From Protonemura montana (lineage: Eukaryota; Arthropoda; Insecta; Plecoptera; Nemouridae): a stretch of 64,000 nt of DNA. This document shows, one piece after another, positions 11,824-22,976 of this stretch (position 1 is the first letter of the stretch; the number at the start of each line of letters is the position of its first letter). The notes below the pieces were generated by a model. The model was not told the DNA's origin, did no database searches, and saw only the letters and a list, made by a program, of their open reading frames with translations. The stretch covers positions 17,473,021-17,537,020 of the forward strand of contig OX387602.1 of NCBI GenBank assembly GCA_947568835.1, written 5' to 3'. Position numbers and translations under genes: made by a program.

Positions 11824-14800
11824 GTTAGTCCAAGGAGAGCGGCAGCCAGGTCCAGAGCGGGTGCGAGTCTACCTGTCAACGCCCTGGATTTCCAGGGCAG
11901 GCATGGAGATTAATCTGGTCCAGTTCCATTGTAGGCATTACGACAAACATTGGCATTCGACGATCGATTATCGAAAATGTCTCATCGTACTTTTTATTTT
12001 TATATGAGGATAGACATTAATTTTCTTCTTTCCTTTAGCTTATAGCAAATGAATCAAACTAAAGGGACCCCTTGGCTAAAATCGGCGATTTCAGTCCACT
12101 GTTTGCCAGCAAAAATATGAATATCTACAGCATCAAAATTTTCGAATACATTTTCTAATGCAGCTTTATATTCTTGTTGGTTAGGTTCAGCTAATTGTGT
12201 GAGACGTTGAGCGTCTAAGTATTTGCTAGGAACACTTTGATCTGCTCCTCTTTGTGGCCACCAAGCGAATGCCCCAGGAACATTTCCCATACCGTTCTTT
12301 TTATGGATGAACTGATTTTTATAAAGGAGACTGTGAAAACTGCATTCATTGCAATAATGGTCCATATGACCTCAAAGCAATGCTCCTTTGAAAACCGGCC
12401 CTCTTACAACATTTCTAATTGAGCGGTTAGGAGCGTTTAGGGGGCGGGTGGGGGGGGGGGAGCACAATTTTCCAGGGCCGGCTCCTGCACGGGAAATATA
12501 ATGGCTCACTTAATTCAGAGGTAGAATGAGCTGTAAAATTAGTCCTTAATGAAGAAGTCGTTGCAACAAATTCAACACAATTAACTCGTTAGGTGTGCAT
12601 TCGTATTTTACCACCGCTAAGTACTAAAATAGCCCTTGGAAGTAAGTACGCGGATTCGAACCACGGCTGCACTCGCTTGGTGTAGTAATAGTCGCCTCAA
12701 ATTACTCTGTACATACTTTTAATAGTAATGAGTGCAGCAAAAAGCAGGAATCATAAAACGAAGTGGTACATTTTATGACGGATAAAACGAGCGTTATGAA
12801 AATGTGATGGTTCACATTCAAACTCTAAGGTTGATTAATTTAATAGCTCTTTAATAAATTACCGGGGATTAGTACTGTTGGCCTGGCAAGTAGTTAACCT
12901 CGGTCGTTAAAAATTCTCTGGTTTACACAGTTCTCACCTGACTTGGATACAAATAAGGGTAAAATCGTGCTAAGGGAGCAAATCGTCAGATTATCAACCC
13001 AATTGAATTATTGTGTTTTCATTATAATAAGAACAGAAGTCAGATACCAGACACCAGACTTCACTTGCAACTCGCTTATGTGGCAATCTAATCACGGTTC
13101 AATTATAATTTTCAATAATTAATTATACTTCCTGAACTCTACCTGTAAAGAGTGAGAGTAAATTCCATTCATGTGCACAGATTTCAGAATTCAGGTGTCA
13201 AATTGATTATTTTTGGTGTTTGACTCCCGCTGCCCCGCAGCAGGAACACTCGGGTCAAATAACGTTGATTTTATAGTACTGTTATTCTTATGGGACTGCG
13301 ACCCTTGAGAGCCCTTGGATGGTTCTTGGACGGTGTATGCTGTGGATGATGGGGATAATGATAAGGGAGGACTCCTGTCGGATAGCACTAACGTAGCCAG
13401 ACTTTAGTGTCTGACTTGAAGTATTTTGTTTATGAGTTATTTGTTTTGTTGGTTTATTTTTTCGGTTTATTTTTTCATAACATGTGTTCGGGTTTAATCA
13501 GCCAATTTACTGATGCAACATTTTATCAATCAATCAGAAAACACTACAGGAAAGTCCCTTGACATTGACATGGACAGTGTAACTAATACCTACTACAATA
13601 TTCCTGCATTCCATGTTACCGAGAAGTTGACAAGCAAGATGACCCCCTCCAACCTCTTTAGAGTAATAGAATTGGTTACCTATCCGATACCTGGCACTGC
13701 GAAATGTTGCTTAACTTGATTCTCAATGCTTGCCGCACCGTGTTTTTCATACTTTTGTTCTTACTACATACATTGCATACATACATTACACATTGCATTG
13801 CACTGCACTACATACATTTCTTCACAAAATTGTCAGTCTGTTGAGAAAATGACAGCCTGATAGACTGTAAATTGTTTACATGTATGTGTGATTGATTATT
13901 GGGGTTTAATGATGCACTGTTTTGACAAAGGGCCCTGCGGCACTGATCTTATGGCGTTGGTGAATGAGCGGGAGATGATGAACCTAACCTAGCCTAGAAG
14001 GGAGGAGGGGAAACCTGGTGCTGGCAAGTAGCCTACTCCCGTCGAAAAGCACCAAGGGGACCACCGGCTTAACGTCCCTTCCGAAGGACGATACAACGCA
14101 AACACCAGGATTTCTCCACAAATCCATGCTGTCGAGAAGTTGCTATACTAATTTTCATCCCTCCAACCTCTCTCCCAAACAGAACTGCTCATGTGTTTGA
14201 TGGTCACCCATCCAATACTTGACTCAGAGCAGTGTTCGGTGAACTTTGGTGATCCAACGAGAACCGGTGTTTCCAACATGCCCAATAGTTTGGTAAAGAA
14301 AAAAAACATGAGTAATTTGGTTAGTAAAGGAGTGCCAGACTTGCAACTTTGACTAACCAAAATGGTGCTGCGTCGTCAGCTAAAAGTATGCAGTAAAATT
14401 AATTTGTCTCGGGAAGATATCCCTTTTAATCTGCGACACCCTTGTTGCAGCTCCTGGTCCGGGAAGGCGCCAACCTCAACATCCCGGACAAAGACGGAGA
14501 CACACCATTACACGAGGCCCTGCGACACCACACACTGTCGCAGTTGCGGCAGCTGCAAGACGTTCAGGACGTCGGCAAGTTGTTGATGGGTCTTGGCAGC
14601 CAGGGCGCCGACAAAAAGAGCTCGGCCTCCATTGCGTGCTTCCTGGCCGGCAACGGAGCCGACCTCGCCATTAAGAACAAGAAGGGACAGACACCGCTCG
14701 ACCTCTGTCCCGATCCGAACCTCTGCAAAGCGCTTGCAAAGTGCCACAAGGATAAGGACACGTATGTAACACATGCTTTTTTGCTGACTGATCGAGCAGG

Positions 14801-17800
14801 GGATGTGATGAATGCCAGAGAGGAAGGCACAATAAGATCATCAATTGCTTTTGTGGTATATGTCTCGGTGAAAAGTGAATAAATAGAACCTTTTGCCAAC
14901 ATAAGAATTCCTTTGCTAATGTGTTAAATTCTATATCTACTATGGTGAATGAAAGATGTATTTTTGTAGGATATTTTATTGGCAGTATGTAAATTAAGAT
15001 GGATGTTTAAATATTGTAACTTGTCCAACAAAATTAAACGTCAATATTATTGGTTTACCTTTAGATTATTCCTTGTCTGTTATGTGTTCTCACATCGGTC
15101 TCTCACTTTTTATTTATTTTGCAAGTTGTAACGCATTTTGTCTGTTTTTGTAGTGACCAAATCGAGCCGAGACGATCAGGGGGCGTGACTTTGGACGAGT
15201 GCCTGGTGTGCAGCGACCTCAAGCGTGACACGCTGTTCAAACCGTGTGGTCATGTCGCATGCTGCTCTGTCTGCTCTCCACGGGTCAAGAAGTGTCTCGT
15301 GTGTCGAGAGCCTGTCGCCAACAGAATAAAGGTATCAAGCCACGACCAACAGTGCAAGGCTGTTATGTAGGCCACAATGCATTTACGTATTTTTGACTAA
15401 GAAAGATACAGTAGTTGGTGAGCGTTGACTGTTGTTGATTACCAAGACTTATCAATACATCTCAGGTGAAGCTCACACAGATATTTTATTCTAGGTTAAA
15501 ATTGCTATCCAAAACCTTGGGTAAGGGTATTCCCACATAGTCTTATGGAATTCCTCTCGCCTAAAATGTAAAAAGGTCAGGATCTCTTGCGATGCATGAT
15601 TTTTTTAAATTTTTTTATTTAGTCTTGTTGCACTTCTCCTTCTGCTGATCATCGAATGAGAAAAGCCGTCATTTAGCCGTCATTTAGCCCAGTATGTGCT
15701 ATCTAATTCTGTGTCTTTCTAGCATTGCGTTACAGGGAGAAACTGTGGCTGATGGTTGCTTGTCGAAACATGTAGAAAAAATCTCTAAATTAACAAATTT
15801 TACAAATACATTTTCAGATCCAAATAAAAATCCAGAGATTGAAACTGTCTAGCTGCTATTGTTCTTGGGCTTGCCGATTATCACTTAACACCAACATCTT
15901 AAATAATCTATATTGCTCAGAAAATACAAGTGCATTCAGTCAAACCTTTGATACCTTGTCAATCTCCTCTAGTGTTATTTTTGCGAGAAGAACTAATGGA
16001 AAGAAATTCACGGACAACACTTAATCTCGTAATTATAAAGAAGACGAAACACCTGGATTGCCTGATGTTGGAACATTAATCAAGTCTTCAAGAACTGACT
16101 TTTTATCCTTGGCATAGTTTTCCACCCAACTTGTTCCTCAAATGGCCTTTCAAACTTTGATACTATAAGAAACAATTGAAAACAAAATAGAGTTAAAATT
16201 TGGTTTATTGCTGTTCCAGATCGAGGAGTGTGTGGTGTGCTCGGACAAGAAGGCATCAGTGCTGTTCCAGCCGTGTTGCCACATGTGTGCTTGTGAAGGC
16301 TGCGCTGCACTCATGAAGAAGTGCGTGCAGTGCCGTGCGCAGGTGGATCACATGGTACCGTTTGTCGTGTGCTGCGGCGGCGCTGGCACAATCGCCGACG
16401 TGCAGGCCGAGATCGAGGAGGAAGCACCGGTTAACGTCAACCCTATCGGTGAGATCAGATGAGTGGTGGTTTTTAACAACAACGAGGCCAGTGACACTAG
16501 TCCGGCATCGATCATTATCTTGCAATGGTGGATTCATTGAACCCACAAGTATAATATCAATTTATCTACTTTTCTTTCATCTTTGCATACTTGTTTGGTC
16601 CTTTCTGTTTTTCTTTGCAACTCATATCAAAGTCCAGCTGGTTTGAAAAAAATCTTATGGGAAAATTGACTCAGTAGCCTGCTAAGAACTAAATAAGTTG
16701 TGGGGGAGTCGGTAACGCACTGATGTTCTTTGAAACTTTTGGGTGGCTTAGTAGGATGCATGGTTGAGGCATATGTACATGTAAGCAGTGAAGTGTATGA
16801 AGCCAAACAACTCATGTAGACACTGACATTTATTGTGCAAGAGTGCTGAAGCAGTTTGGCACCCAGGGTGGCCACAAAAGCCTGTTGGGGCTACATTTTT
16901 GGAACGCCGTAGACAGTTTTGCTTAGACTATAAACGCAATAACCACGGAAACAATTAATTCTGATCTCATCCCAAATATATTTCTGCATCGATTTATTAT
17001 TAAGGGTTGTGTAAATTAAACAATAGCGTCTTTATTTACTTCAACTGGCGAAGCTCGTCAGCTGGCACTTGTGCCATCTAACAGAATGTGTCATAACTTA
17101 TAGCCTCATAGGTCTTCAAAGGTGATTTTGTTACACAAAATTAATTAACAAATCTCTGAAGTACTCAGACACAGAGCTACAAGCGTCACAAAGGCGATAT
17201 GCTTTCTTCGCATGCGGTTTTAGAATGTGTACCTCTAATTGCAAAAAAAAGAAAGACGTTTAACGAAGCAAAAATATATTGGATTACTTTTCAAGAAACA
17301 AACAAAGAATATATTCTTGAGCATTATTGCTTTTTTCTATTTAGATGATGCTGTAACTTGCTCCAACCTGTAAATGTTTAAATGCTTAAAATATAGTAAA
17401 ATGAAGCATTTGGCTTTGGAACATTGCATTTTAGATTTTTTTTAACCTAATAATGGAATAAAATTCATGAAAAACTTAATGTAAGATAAATGCATTAAGG
17501 ATTTACAAAGATAAACTTCCCCTTCATAATTTAAAACTGAATATTGTAGTCTTACTTAGTAGCTTCAAAACTTGTATATATCACAGCCTAAAAGCAGTGG
17601 TTAAACCTTCACAATGCCAGTATTAAAAGATAATTTTAAAAAGAAATGTGTCTTGAGAGGAATATAAACTTATACCAGCTTAATCCTTCCCTCTAGATGC
17701 TGTCAACGTCAACGTCAATGTCAACGTGGTTGGTGGAGGCAGTGGGGGTGGTGCATTGATGAACAACGGCAGCCGAGACACGTCGAGCTCAGACATCCAG

Positions 17801-17977
17801 AAGCTTCAACAGCAGCTACAGGACATTAAGGAACAGACCATGTGTCCAGTCTGCCTGGACCGACTCAAGAACATGATCTTCCTGTGCGGACATGGCACGT
17901 GCCAAATGTGCGGGGACCGGATGGCCGAGTGCCCCATCTGCCGTAAACAAGTGGAGAAAAGAATTCTCTTGTATTAG
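11604..17977 (+). CDS. mib1: E3 ubiquitin ligase Mind bomb 1, C-terminal part (five exons)
   Basis: Joined exons 11604-11823, 14451-14761, 15154-15331, 16220-16448 and 17697-17977 encode the last 405 residues or so of Mind bomb 1; the vertebrate protein is about 1,000 residues, so roughly the N-terminal 60% lies outside the window or was not recognised. The visible part gives the end of the ankyrin repeat domain (residues 1-160 of the fragment) and three RING fingers (about 194-228, 241-275, 363-395), ending RILLY before the stop. All intron phases (0, 2, 0, 1) join without frame breaks. By family knowledge Mib1 ubiquitinates Delta/Jagged ligands in signal-sending cells and drives their endocytosis, activating Notch in neighbours; the last RING is the main catalytic one. 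The gene converges on the FOG-family gene at 25842. No defect is seen, so it is very probably functional. Confidence 0.95.
12054..12290 (-). CDS. Unidentified 78-codon ORF with foreign-looking codon use
   Basis: Antisense to mib1, within its intron. From the ATG at 12290 the frame reads [18 protein letters not shown] near the start and ends FSQGVPLV at a TGA; the frame stays open upstream to at least 12365. The composition is protein-like, with three tryptophans, an alternating amphipathic middle ([13 protein letters not shown]) and no low complexity. Codon use differs from the neighbouring genes: Gln is almost always CAA, Leu is often TTA, and Asp/Asn/Ile mostly end in T, while mib1 and FOG exons prefer C/G endings. 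I cannot assign a family. It could be a fragment of a transferred bacterial or viral gene, a contaminant, a transposon relic or a chance frame. No splice sites or promoter were identified. Confidence 0.3.
   Translation of the reverse strand: MGNVPGAFAWWPQRGADQSVPSKYLDAQRLTQLAEPNQQEYKAALENVFENFDAVDIHIFAGKQWTEIADFSQGVPLV
13891..14291 (-). mobile_element. 5S rRNA-headed SINE, copy 1
   Basis: Read on the minus strand, the element begins with a 5S rRNA-like head (TTGGAAACACCGGTTCTCGT, then a GATGGGTGACC-like box C), continues with a body containing CGTCCTTCGGAAGGGACGTT, and ends with GTCAAAACAGTGCATC plus an ATCAAT-type tail. This places it among 5S-derived (SINE3-type) retroposons. Internal 5S boxes would supply the RNA polymerase III promoter. 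It has several substitutions relative to the other copies. Confidence 0.85.
14451..14761 (+). CDS. mib1: mib1 exon: last ankyrin repeats and linker
   Basis: It starts directly after TTGTTGCAG with [10 protein letters not shown], completing the repeat begun in the previous exon. [20 protein letters not shown] follows and is almost invariant in Mib1. A second block ([20 protein letters not shown], then [20 protein letters not shown]) ends the ankyrin domain. Vertebrate Mib1 has about a dozen extra residues after DVGK that are absent here. The exon ends KDKD plus two bases at donor GTATGT (phase 2). Reading past the donor gives a spurious extension. Confidence 0.95.
14762..15153 (+). other. mib1: mib1 intron
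   Basis: This 392-bp phase-2 intron runs from GTATGT to TGTTTTTGTAG. AT-rich; no feature is seen. Confidence 0.9.
15154..15331 (+). CDS. mib1: mib1 exon: first RING finger
   Basis: The first base completes the split Thr codon. A short linker, [13 protein letters not shown], replaces the longer serine-rich linker of vertebrates. The RING starts at DECLVCSD and continues through [11 protein letters not shown] and KKCLVC (fragment residues 194-228). The spacing of Cys and His fits the atypical first RING of Mib1. The exon ends NRIK at donor GTATCA (phase 0), a slightly weak donor. Confidence 0.95.
15332..16219 (+). other. mib1: mib1 intron
   Basis: This 888-bp phase-0 intron runs from GTATCA to GCTGTTCCAG. 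AT-rich; no further feature is recognised. Confidence 0.9.
16220..16448 (+). CDS. mib1: mib1 exon: second RING finger
   Basis: It starts [19 protein letters not shown] and forms the second RING (fragment residues 241-275), then VPFVVCCGG as in vertebrates. In the loop where the other Mib1 RINGs have PCGH, this copy reads PCCHMC (extra Cys at about residue 257). The exon ends in an acidic linker and VNVNPI plus one base at donor GTGAGA (phase 1). Confidence 0.95.
16449..17696 (+). other. mib1: mib1 last intron
   Basis: This 1.25-kb phase-1 intron runs from GTGAGA to TTCCCTCTAG. AT-rich; no repeat or RNA gene is recognised. Confidence 0.9.
17697..17977 (+). CDS. mib1: mib1 terminal exon: coiled helix and catalytic RING
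   Basis: After the TCCCTCTAG acceptor the first two bases complete an Asp codon. A repetitive NV run ([10 protein letters not shown], encoded by GTCAAC hexamers) and a Gly/Ser linker precede [20 protein letters not shown], the conserved helix that leads into the third RING (CPVC...CGHGTC...CPIC, residues 363-395). The protein ends [11 protein letters not shown] at TAG (17975-17977). This RING is the one essential for ligase activity in the family, and all its Cys/His ligands are present. In vertebrates the linker shows only a short NTNVN, so the NV repeat is expanded here. Confidence 0.96.
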
Positions 17978-18332
17978 CCATTTTTTGTCACATTAAGGGA
18001 TGCATTACTCATTAATGCTATTGGGGTGGGTTGCGAGAGGAAGAAAGTAATGGCGAGTGGGCGTTACGGAAGGTGGTGTAATGTTTAAGTTCAATTTGTT
18101 TCATTGCTTGAGAGGAGAGTGAACAATACTTTCAAGTTTGTTGTGCAATCTCATATTTCCTGTTCAATTTAGTTTGCTGGTTAATTTATTTGGCTCAATA
18201 TACTAACTATCAAGCATTAGAAATGAAGAATACTCGATTACACTGCACAATTTAATCAGGATAAAACAGTTAGTGTACAGCAAGTTACAAGTCTATGAAG
18301 AAAGCAAGTATCATTGCATTGCTTTATTAACA
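17978..18332. other. mib1 3' flank / probable 3' UTR
   Basis: Unique-looking AT-rich sequence directly after the mib1 stop. No polyadenylation signal can be assigned with confidence, though an AATAAA occurs farther on near 19550. Confidence 0.4.
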
Positions 18333-18758
18333 GTATCAGCGTTGAGTGTAGGTTATAGGTAGAGAAACAACGTCAATGTTACAGTCTCTGCGTGAAAGAT
18401 GACTACCTTACCGACAAAAATGCAGAGTACCGGAACGTCACGTTAAGTGGAGCCACTGTAATATGAAATTTTATTTCGATATTTCTCGTAGGTTACTCGC
18501 TTTTTAATATCGTTACGTGTATACCAATCGTTGAGGTAAACATTGATGGAGATTTTTTAAGCATGAAAAGTCTCAAAAGCGAGTTAACCTACGAGAAATA
18601 TCGAAATTAAAATTCTTACGACAGTGGCTCCACTTAACGTGATGTTCCGGTACTCTGAATTTTTGTCGGTAAGGTGGTCATTTGGCGGCCATCTTTCACG
18701 CAGAGACTATAACATTGACGTTGAAACTCTACCTATAACCTACACTCAACGGTATCAG
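18333..18758. mobile_element. Foldback MITE copy 2 with 7-bp target duplication
   Basis: The element spans 18340-18751 (412 bp) and is very similar to the copy at 8684-9084, including CGTTGAG / CTCAACG ends and extensive arm-to-arm complementarity. It is flanked by GTATCAG on both sides (18333-18339 and 18752-18758). Compared with copy 1 it carries a short insertion (TTGGCGGCCATC region near 18683) in the right arm. No coding capacity. Confidence 0.88.
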
Positions 18759-20193
18759 TGACTTATGAAGCAAGTGATGTCTGCAAAATTATTGTGCACA
18801 ATTAGTATGTATGTACCCACCTCCCTACCCTTCTGGTTTGGTCATTGAAGCAGTCATCTAATTTTCTGTTAAAAATATCTGTAATTTCTTAAAATTTGGT
18901 TGTGGTTATACACAAATGTGGGAAAAGGATTTGCATGGAAATATCTAAAAATGAGATTACAAATGTGCTACATTTTTAGATTAGTAGACACAAAACTACT
19001 AAATTAAATTAAATATTGCTATAGTCTTCTAATTTTTAGTAAAATTCAGTTCATTTGACCTCAATGTTGGTTACTTTCATTGTTTTGAATAGGTTCTTCA
19101 GATATGAAGTTCAAGTTCTTCAACTTTTGCTCATCTTTGTGCAGTTGGGTCTTGCTGAGGCTTTTGAAATACATGGTTCGAGATTTAATTTGGTTGTACT
19201 ATGAAACAGCAGTAAATTTGTGTACTGAGTATCTAAACTAAATCGTAAATAGCAAAAATACTGGCTAGTAGGATAAGAAAATGTATAGCGGGGCACACAT
19301 GGATTTATAACATTTAATAGTAAGCTTGTATAATGGCCTAGGATGTTTTCTATGAATATATTAACATTATCATTACCCACCACAGAAATGTTTTAGTCTA
19401 TGCCTTAATAAGTATCTCTATATGTATTGACAAAAATCTCATTTTTATTTACTTACTAGCAACATTTATTTTTATTTCTTTTGTATGTACCCATCCAAAT
19501 TCAATGAGCTTTGTAGTATGAGGTGGTAGTAGGTCTCTACCTACTTACAATAAAACATGTTTTACCAAATCAGCTGACAGGGACAGCACATAGAAATATA
19601 TTACATTTAAAATTTCATTCACATGATTAGTGCATGTGGGTGGTTTGTTACTGGTTAGGTTTACTTTTATTTATTTAGATATGAAATTGGACTGCTAGCT
19701 TTATTGTACCTATTCAATCATAATCTACTATGCACTTCAAACAATGAACCTTTTGTTCCGAGGCCCTTATATGTTTATTGTTTACATTTTGTTTATTCAT
19801 TTGCATTATAGGCATTATACTACTTACATGCCACTATGTAACATACCAAAATGGTATGCATTTACTATCAACTAAGCGGTCAGAAACGCTGATTGTTTGT
19901 GAATGCCCCAGGGTGTACACTGTACAACTATAAATTATGCTTTTATTAATTTGAAATCAGATGTTCTGTTTTTATTTAGTTAGAACTACCTTGGACTTAT
20001 CCAAAATATTCTATCCTGTCCTATCCTGTATAAAAAATAAATAAGAATAAAACATAAGAGAAAATTGGGTTCAAATTGGAGCAAACATGTGGCCGCTGGA
20101 GCGCAAACAAACATCGACATCTTTCGAGAATCTCGGCCTCTTCCCTCTTAAGGGGATCCCTTATCCCACCCCCGCGAAAGCTGGAATATGTGT
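18759..20193. other. Intergenic AT-rich DNA
   Basis: No gene, RNA or clear repeat is recognised between the MITE and the first tRNA-headed SINE. It may include the distal mib1 3' UTR. Confidence 0.45.
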
Positions 20194-20437
20194 GTCCGGA
20201 TAGCTCAGTTAGTAGAGCACCGACCGGCAATTGGGAGGTCCCGGGCTCGTATCTCGGTTTGGTTGCACATTTTTCCAGTCTAGCTTCATTTTCAACATAC
20301 AGAGGTTTCTCTTTTCTGGGGTATGAAAAAATTAAAGATTTCGCTGCGCTCATCAACTACTGAAGGCACTGACTAACACCAACTGTCCAGTACCACAGGA
20401 CCCATTGAGAAAACACTGCGTCGTTAAACACGACAAG
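20194..20437 (+). mobile_element. tRNA-headed SINE sharing the tail of the 5S-headed SINE
   Basis: The 5' part is a tRNA-like head: GTCCGGATAGCTCAGTTAGT (A box) and a degraded B box GGGCTCGTATC about 35 bases later; the anticodon arm is no longer foldable. It ends with AAAACACTGCGTCGTTAAAC followed by ACGACAAGG, close to the AAAACAGTGCGTCGTTAAAC end of the 5S-headed SINEs in this window. A shared 3' end is expected when different SINEs are copied by one LINE partner. Confidence 0.65.
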
Positions 20438-21321
20438 GCTAGTAAGCAACCCATAGCACACATGAACACCACGGGACTGCCTATACGTAAGGCGAAGCAG
20501 GCCGTCTAAAACCGTCCAAAACGTGAGTCGAATTTGTCGGTTAGTACCAGGCGCCCAGCCGACGAAAGAGTATCGCCGAGCGTGACGTCACACTCCACGT
20601 GCTCGATCGACCTCGCCTCGTGTTATCAACTGACTGAAGCTCCTCCTATGGGCAGACTGGTTTTTAATGTTCATCGAGGTGATAAAAGCAATGGCGGCCA
20701 CAGCTGCAATCATACCAGGAACCTCGCTGATCGACTAAAATGTACCTACTCGAGGGAAGTGGATATTGGCGATGCATGGTGCTTCGCAACACAATCTGAG
20801 TTGCGTTGTAAATAGCGTACTATTTTATTTTGTTCTTTATTCTAAATATTTCTTTGGAATGAGGTGCCTGCATACTTCATTTGACATTCCTCTTCATAAT
20901 AAACTTGTAAATTTGTAAAAAAAACTTGTCACAGAAATTTTTTTGAAACTACGAAAAGCTAATACAAAATCGTATAATGTTCTGCATTTAATTAAGCTGC
21001 AAGTGCAACAAATATCTTAAATGCGCCTCACTTGTTTTTGTTTTCTTCCTTAAATGTGTAGGATTAGGGATTTGCGTGAGACTACAACAAATTATTTTTT
21101 ACTTTTTAGTCCACCTTAAAAATGTGTTTTTAAAAAAAAGATCTAAAGACATATATAATTAGGCACTTTATACTCTCGCACTAGTATGTGTTCCTAATAA
21201 GAAAATACCCCGCGCATTACAAGCGTTTGCAATTTAGATAAGATATCACCCATCCGAAAAGTGAATTTATGAATTATGAAAATGTTCGTAAATTTTAAAT
21301 AGTTACTAAACTATTCCACTG
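20438..21321. other. Intergenic DNA without recognised features
   Basis: A GC-richer block (about 20530-20800) has an open frame but no recognisable protein motif. The rest is AT-rich. Confidence 0.4.
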
Positions 21322-21555
21322 TTTTTTTTTTTTTTTTTTTTAACGTGACAGGCTCAAGTCGTATATAAACACTTGATTTTAGACTTGGTAAAAAAAAATC
21401 ATGAAAGTTATATTTCGGATCATCTCTCCCCATCCCTTCACTTGATCCATGTTCCAGGTGAAGGGCTTGGAAAGACAAAAGTAGGAGGTGCCGGGAAGCG
21501 AACTGCGGAACCACGCATTGGAACTCACGAACATCCCACTGCGCTACGAGGACGC
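21322..21555 (-). mobile_element. tRNA-derived SINE with poly(A) tail
   Basis: On the minus strand a tRNA-like head (CGTAGCGCAGTGGG A box; GCAGTTCGCTTCC B box, 21487-21555) leads into a body of about 145 bp and an uninterrupted A20 tail (21322-21341 on the plus strand as T20). Head, body and tail together describe a retroposed SINE of about 234 bp. No clear target duplication is visible. Confidence 0.65.
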
Positions 21556-22627
21556 ATTTGCTGATATTGATTTGTTATCAACATGCAAGTCAATAAAACA
21601 AGATGTAAATAAATCACTTCTAGCAGTAATATTTATGTGTGAATCCTGATGGGTAGGCCACTCATCGTACACGTGTGCACTGACGTCGTGTTTCCAGTCC
21701 AGGCGTTGGGTGTGCAGTCACTTCAATTTCCACTCAAAAAATATTGAAAAATCAATGGACGTTTTTTACGTTTCTTACGTTTATTCTTGATTTTTGAAGA
21801 TTCGCCCATACTGTGGTCTATGGGGTAGTTTGCACCCCCGAACACGATGGGCTATTATGGGTACGATTCCGTTATTTTATAGCTTCAAGGTTGGCAGCTC
21901 AGCAAGGTGGGTACACGGGTTACCGGCCGATGGCCGTGATTTATCGACATTTTAATTGATCAAGTACATTTGATATCCAACAGATTGCGTTTGCGATCAC
22001 TGTGTGCTTTAACTCGACTGCTGGTTCGGTGATACTTGTTTGGGATGGTTGACCAGGAGACCTACCTTCGAACAACGGGGTTCGACTGGCGTTCCTCCAG
22101 TCGGACTTCAAGGCTTGCATTTTCGCGTTAGATCGTGGCAACTGGTGAAAGCCCATTTTTTGGAGTGGCCGCGTGCCTCAGCACTGCTTGGTGTTGGGGT
22201 CCGGTCCGGCATCTACACAGTGTGTAGAAGCGAAACCTTTTGTCTCTATTAGCGCATGGTTGATATCGTGGTGGTGGTGGTGCTGATGGTGATGTTGGTA
22301 TCGATGTTGGTAATGTTTCTGATTTAATTGTTTTGATAATGTTAGTGTATATTAGCTTCGTTATATTGCTTATGTTTGTTAATTTCTGTATGTATGTCGC
22401 ATGATTATATAATATAATTCCGAATAATTTGTGTATATATTAATTTTTCCCCCTTTTCCAACATCTTCTTATATATTTACTTTATGTAATTTTTCGTACT
22501 TAAGTTACATTTTCTTTTAGTAACAGTAGCCATCTTTTCATTTGGCGTTCCCCACCATGGCCAATATTGTTTCGTCGATGCTTTCACCCCCTGGTAGTCA
22601 GGCTAGGAACTAAAATATAATTTGAAA
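21556..22627. other. Intergenic DNA without recognised features
   Basis: Mostly AT-rich, with a short GGT/GTGGTGATG-type simple stretch near 22270-22310. No gene is recognised. Confidence 0.4.
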
Positions 22628-22747
22628 TTTTTTTTCTTGCCCTGGAGGATGATTGGTGTGATTAAAAAAAGATTTAGGCAAGGAGGATCGAACGCAGAAC
22701 GTTTGATACCTGATGCACCCACATAAATCGCTCGACCACAACTCCGT
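22628..22747 (-). mobile_element. Short tRNA-headed SINE relic
   Basis: The minus strand reads CGGAGTTGTGGTCGAGCG (A box) and GCGTTCGATCC (B box) about 40 bases later, then a short body ending in an A8 run near 22628. The TGGTCGAGCG A box suggests a Ser/Leu-type tRNA origin. Confidence 0.5.
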
Positions 22748-22976
22748 CAGAAAATCAGAAAAAAATCTCAAACACTGCCTCCACGATTTTCAATAAAAGA
22801 TATTTCGACGAAACATTATAAACATCAGCTTCAGTATTGCCCATCATCGTACAAAATAAAAAATACGTTTGAAGTCTTGTACAGTTTACTCATCCTGGAT
22901 CTTTCACTAAGTATGAACAGACTGTCGTATTACACCACTTGGACACCCAGGACGACGGTGCCATACACTGGCGCTG

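Larger units (their letters stand above)
11824..14450 (+). other. mib1: mib1 intron
   Basis: This 2.6-kb phase-0 intron runs from GTTAGT to CTTGTTGCAG. It holds an antisense unidentified ORF (12054-12290), a G11 run at about 12450, and an inverted 5S-headed SINE (13891-14291). Confidence 0.85.

Noticed and set aside
19549..19554. mib1 polyadenylation signal AATAAA
   Set aside because: It is 1.6 kb from the stop in AT-rich DNA where the hexamer is expected by chance.
20194..20266. Functional tRNA gene
   Set aside because: The D arm is good, but the anticodon arm does not fold, the B box is degraded and the acceptor ends do not pair; better read as a SINE head.
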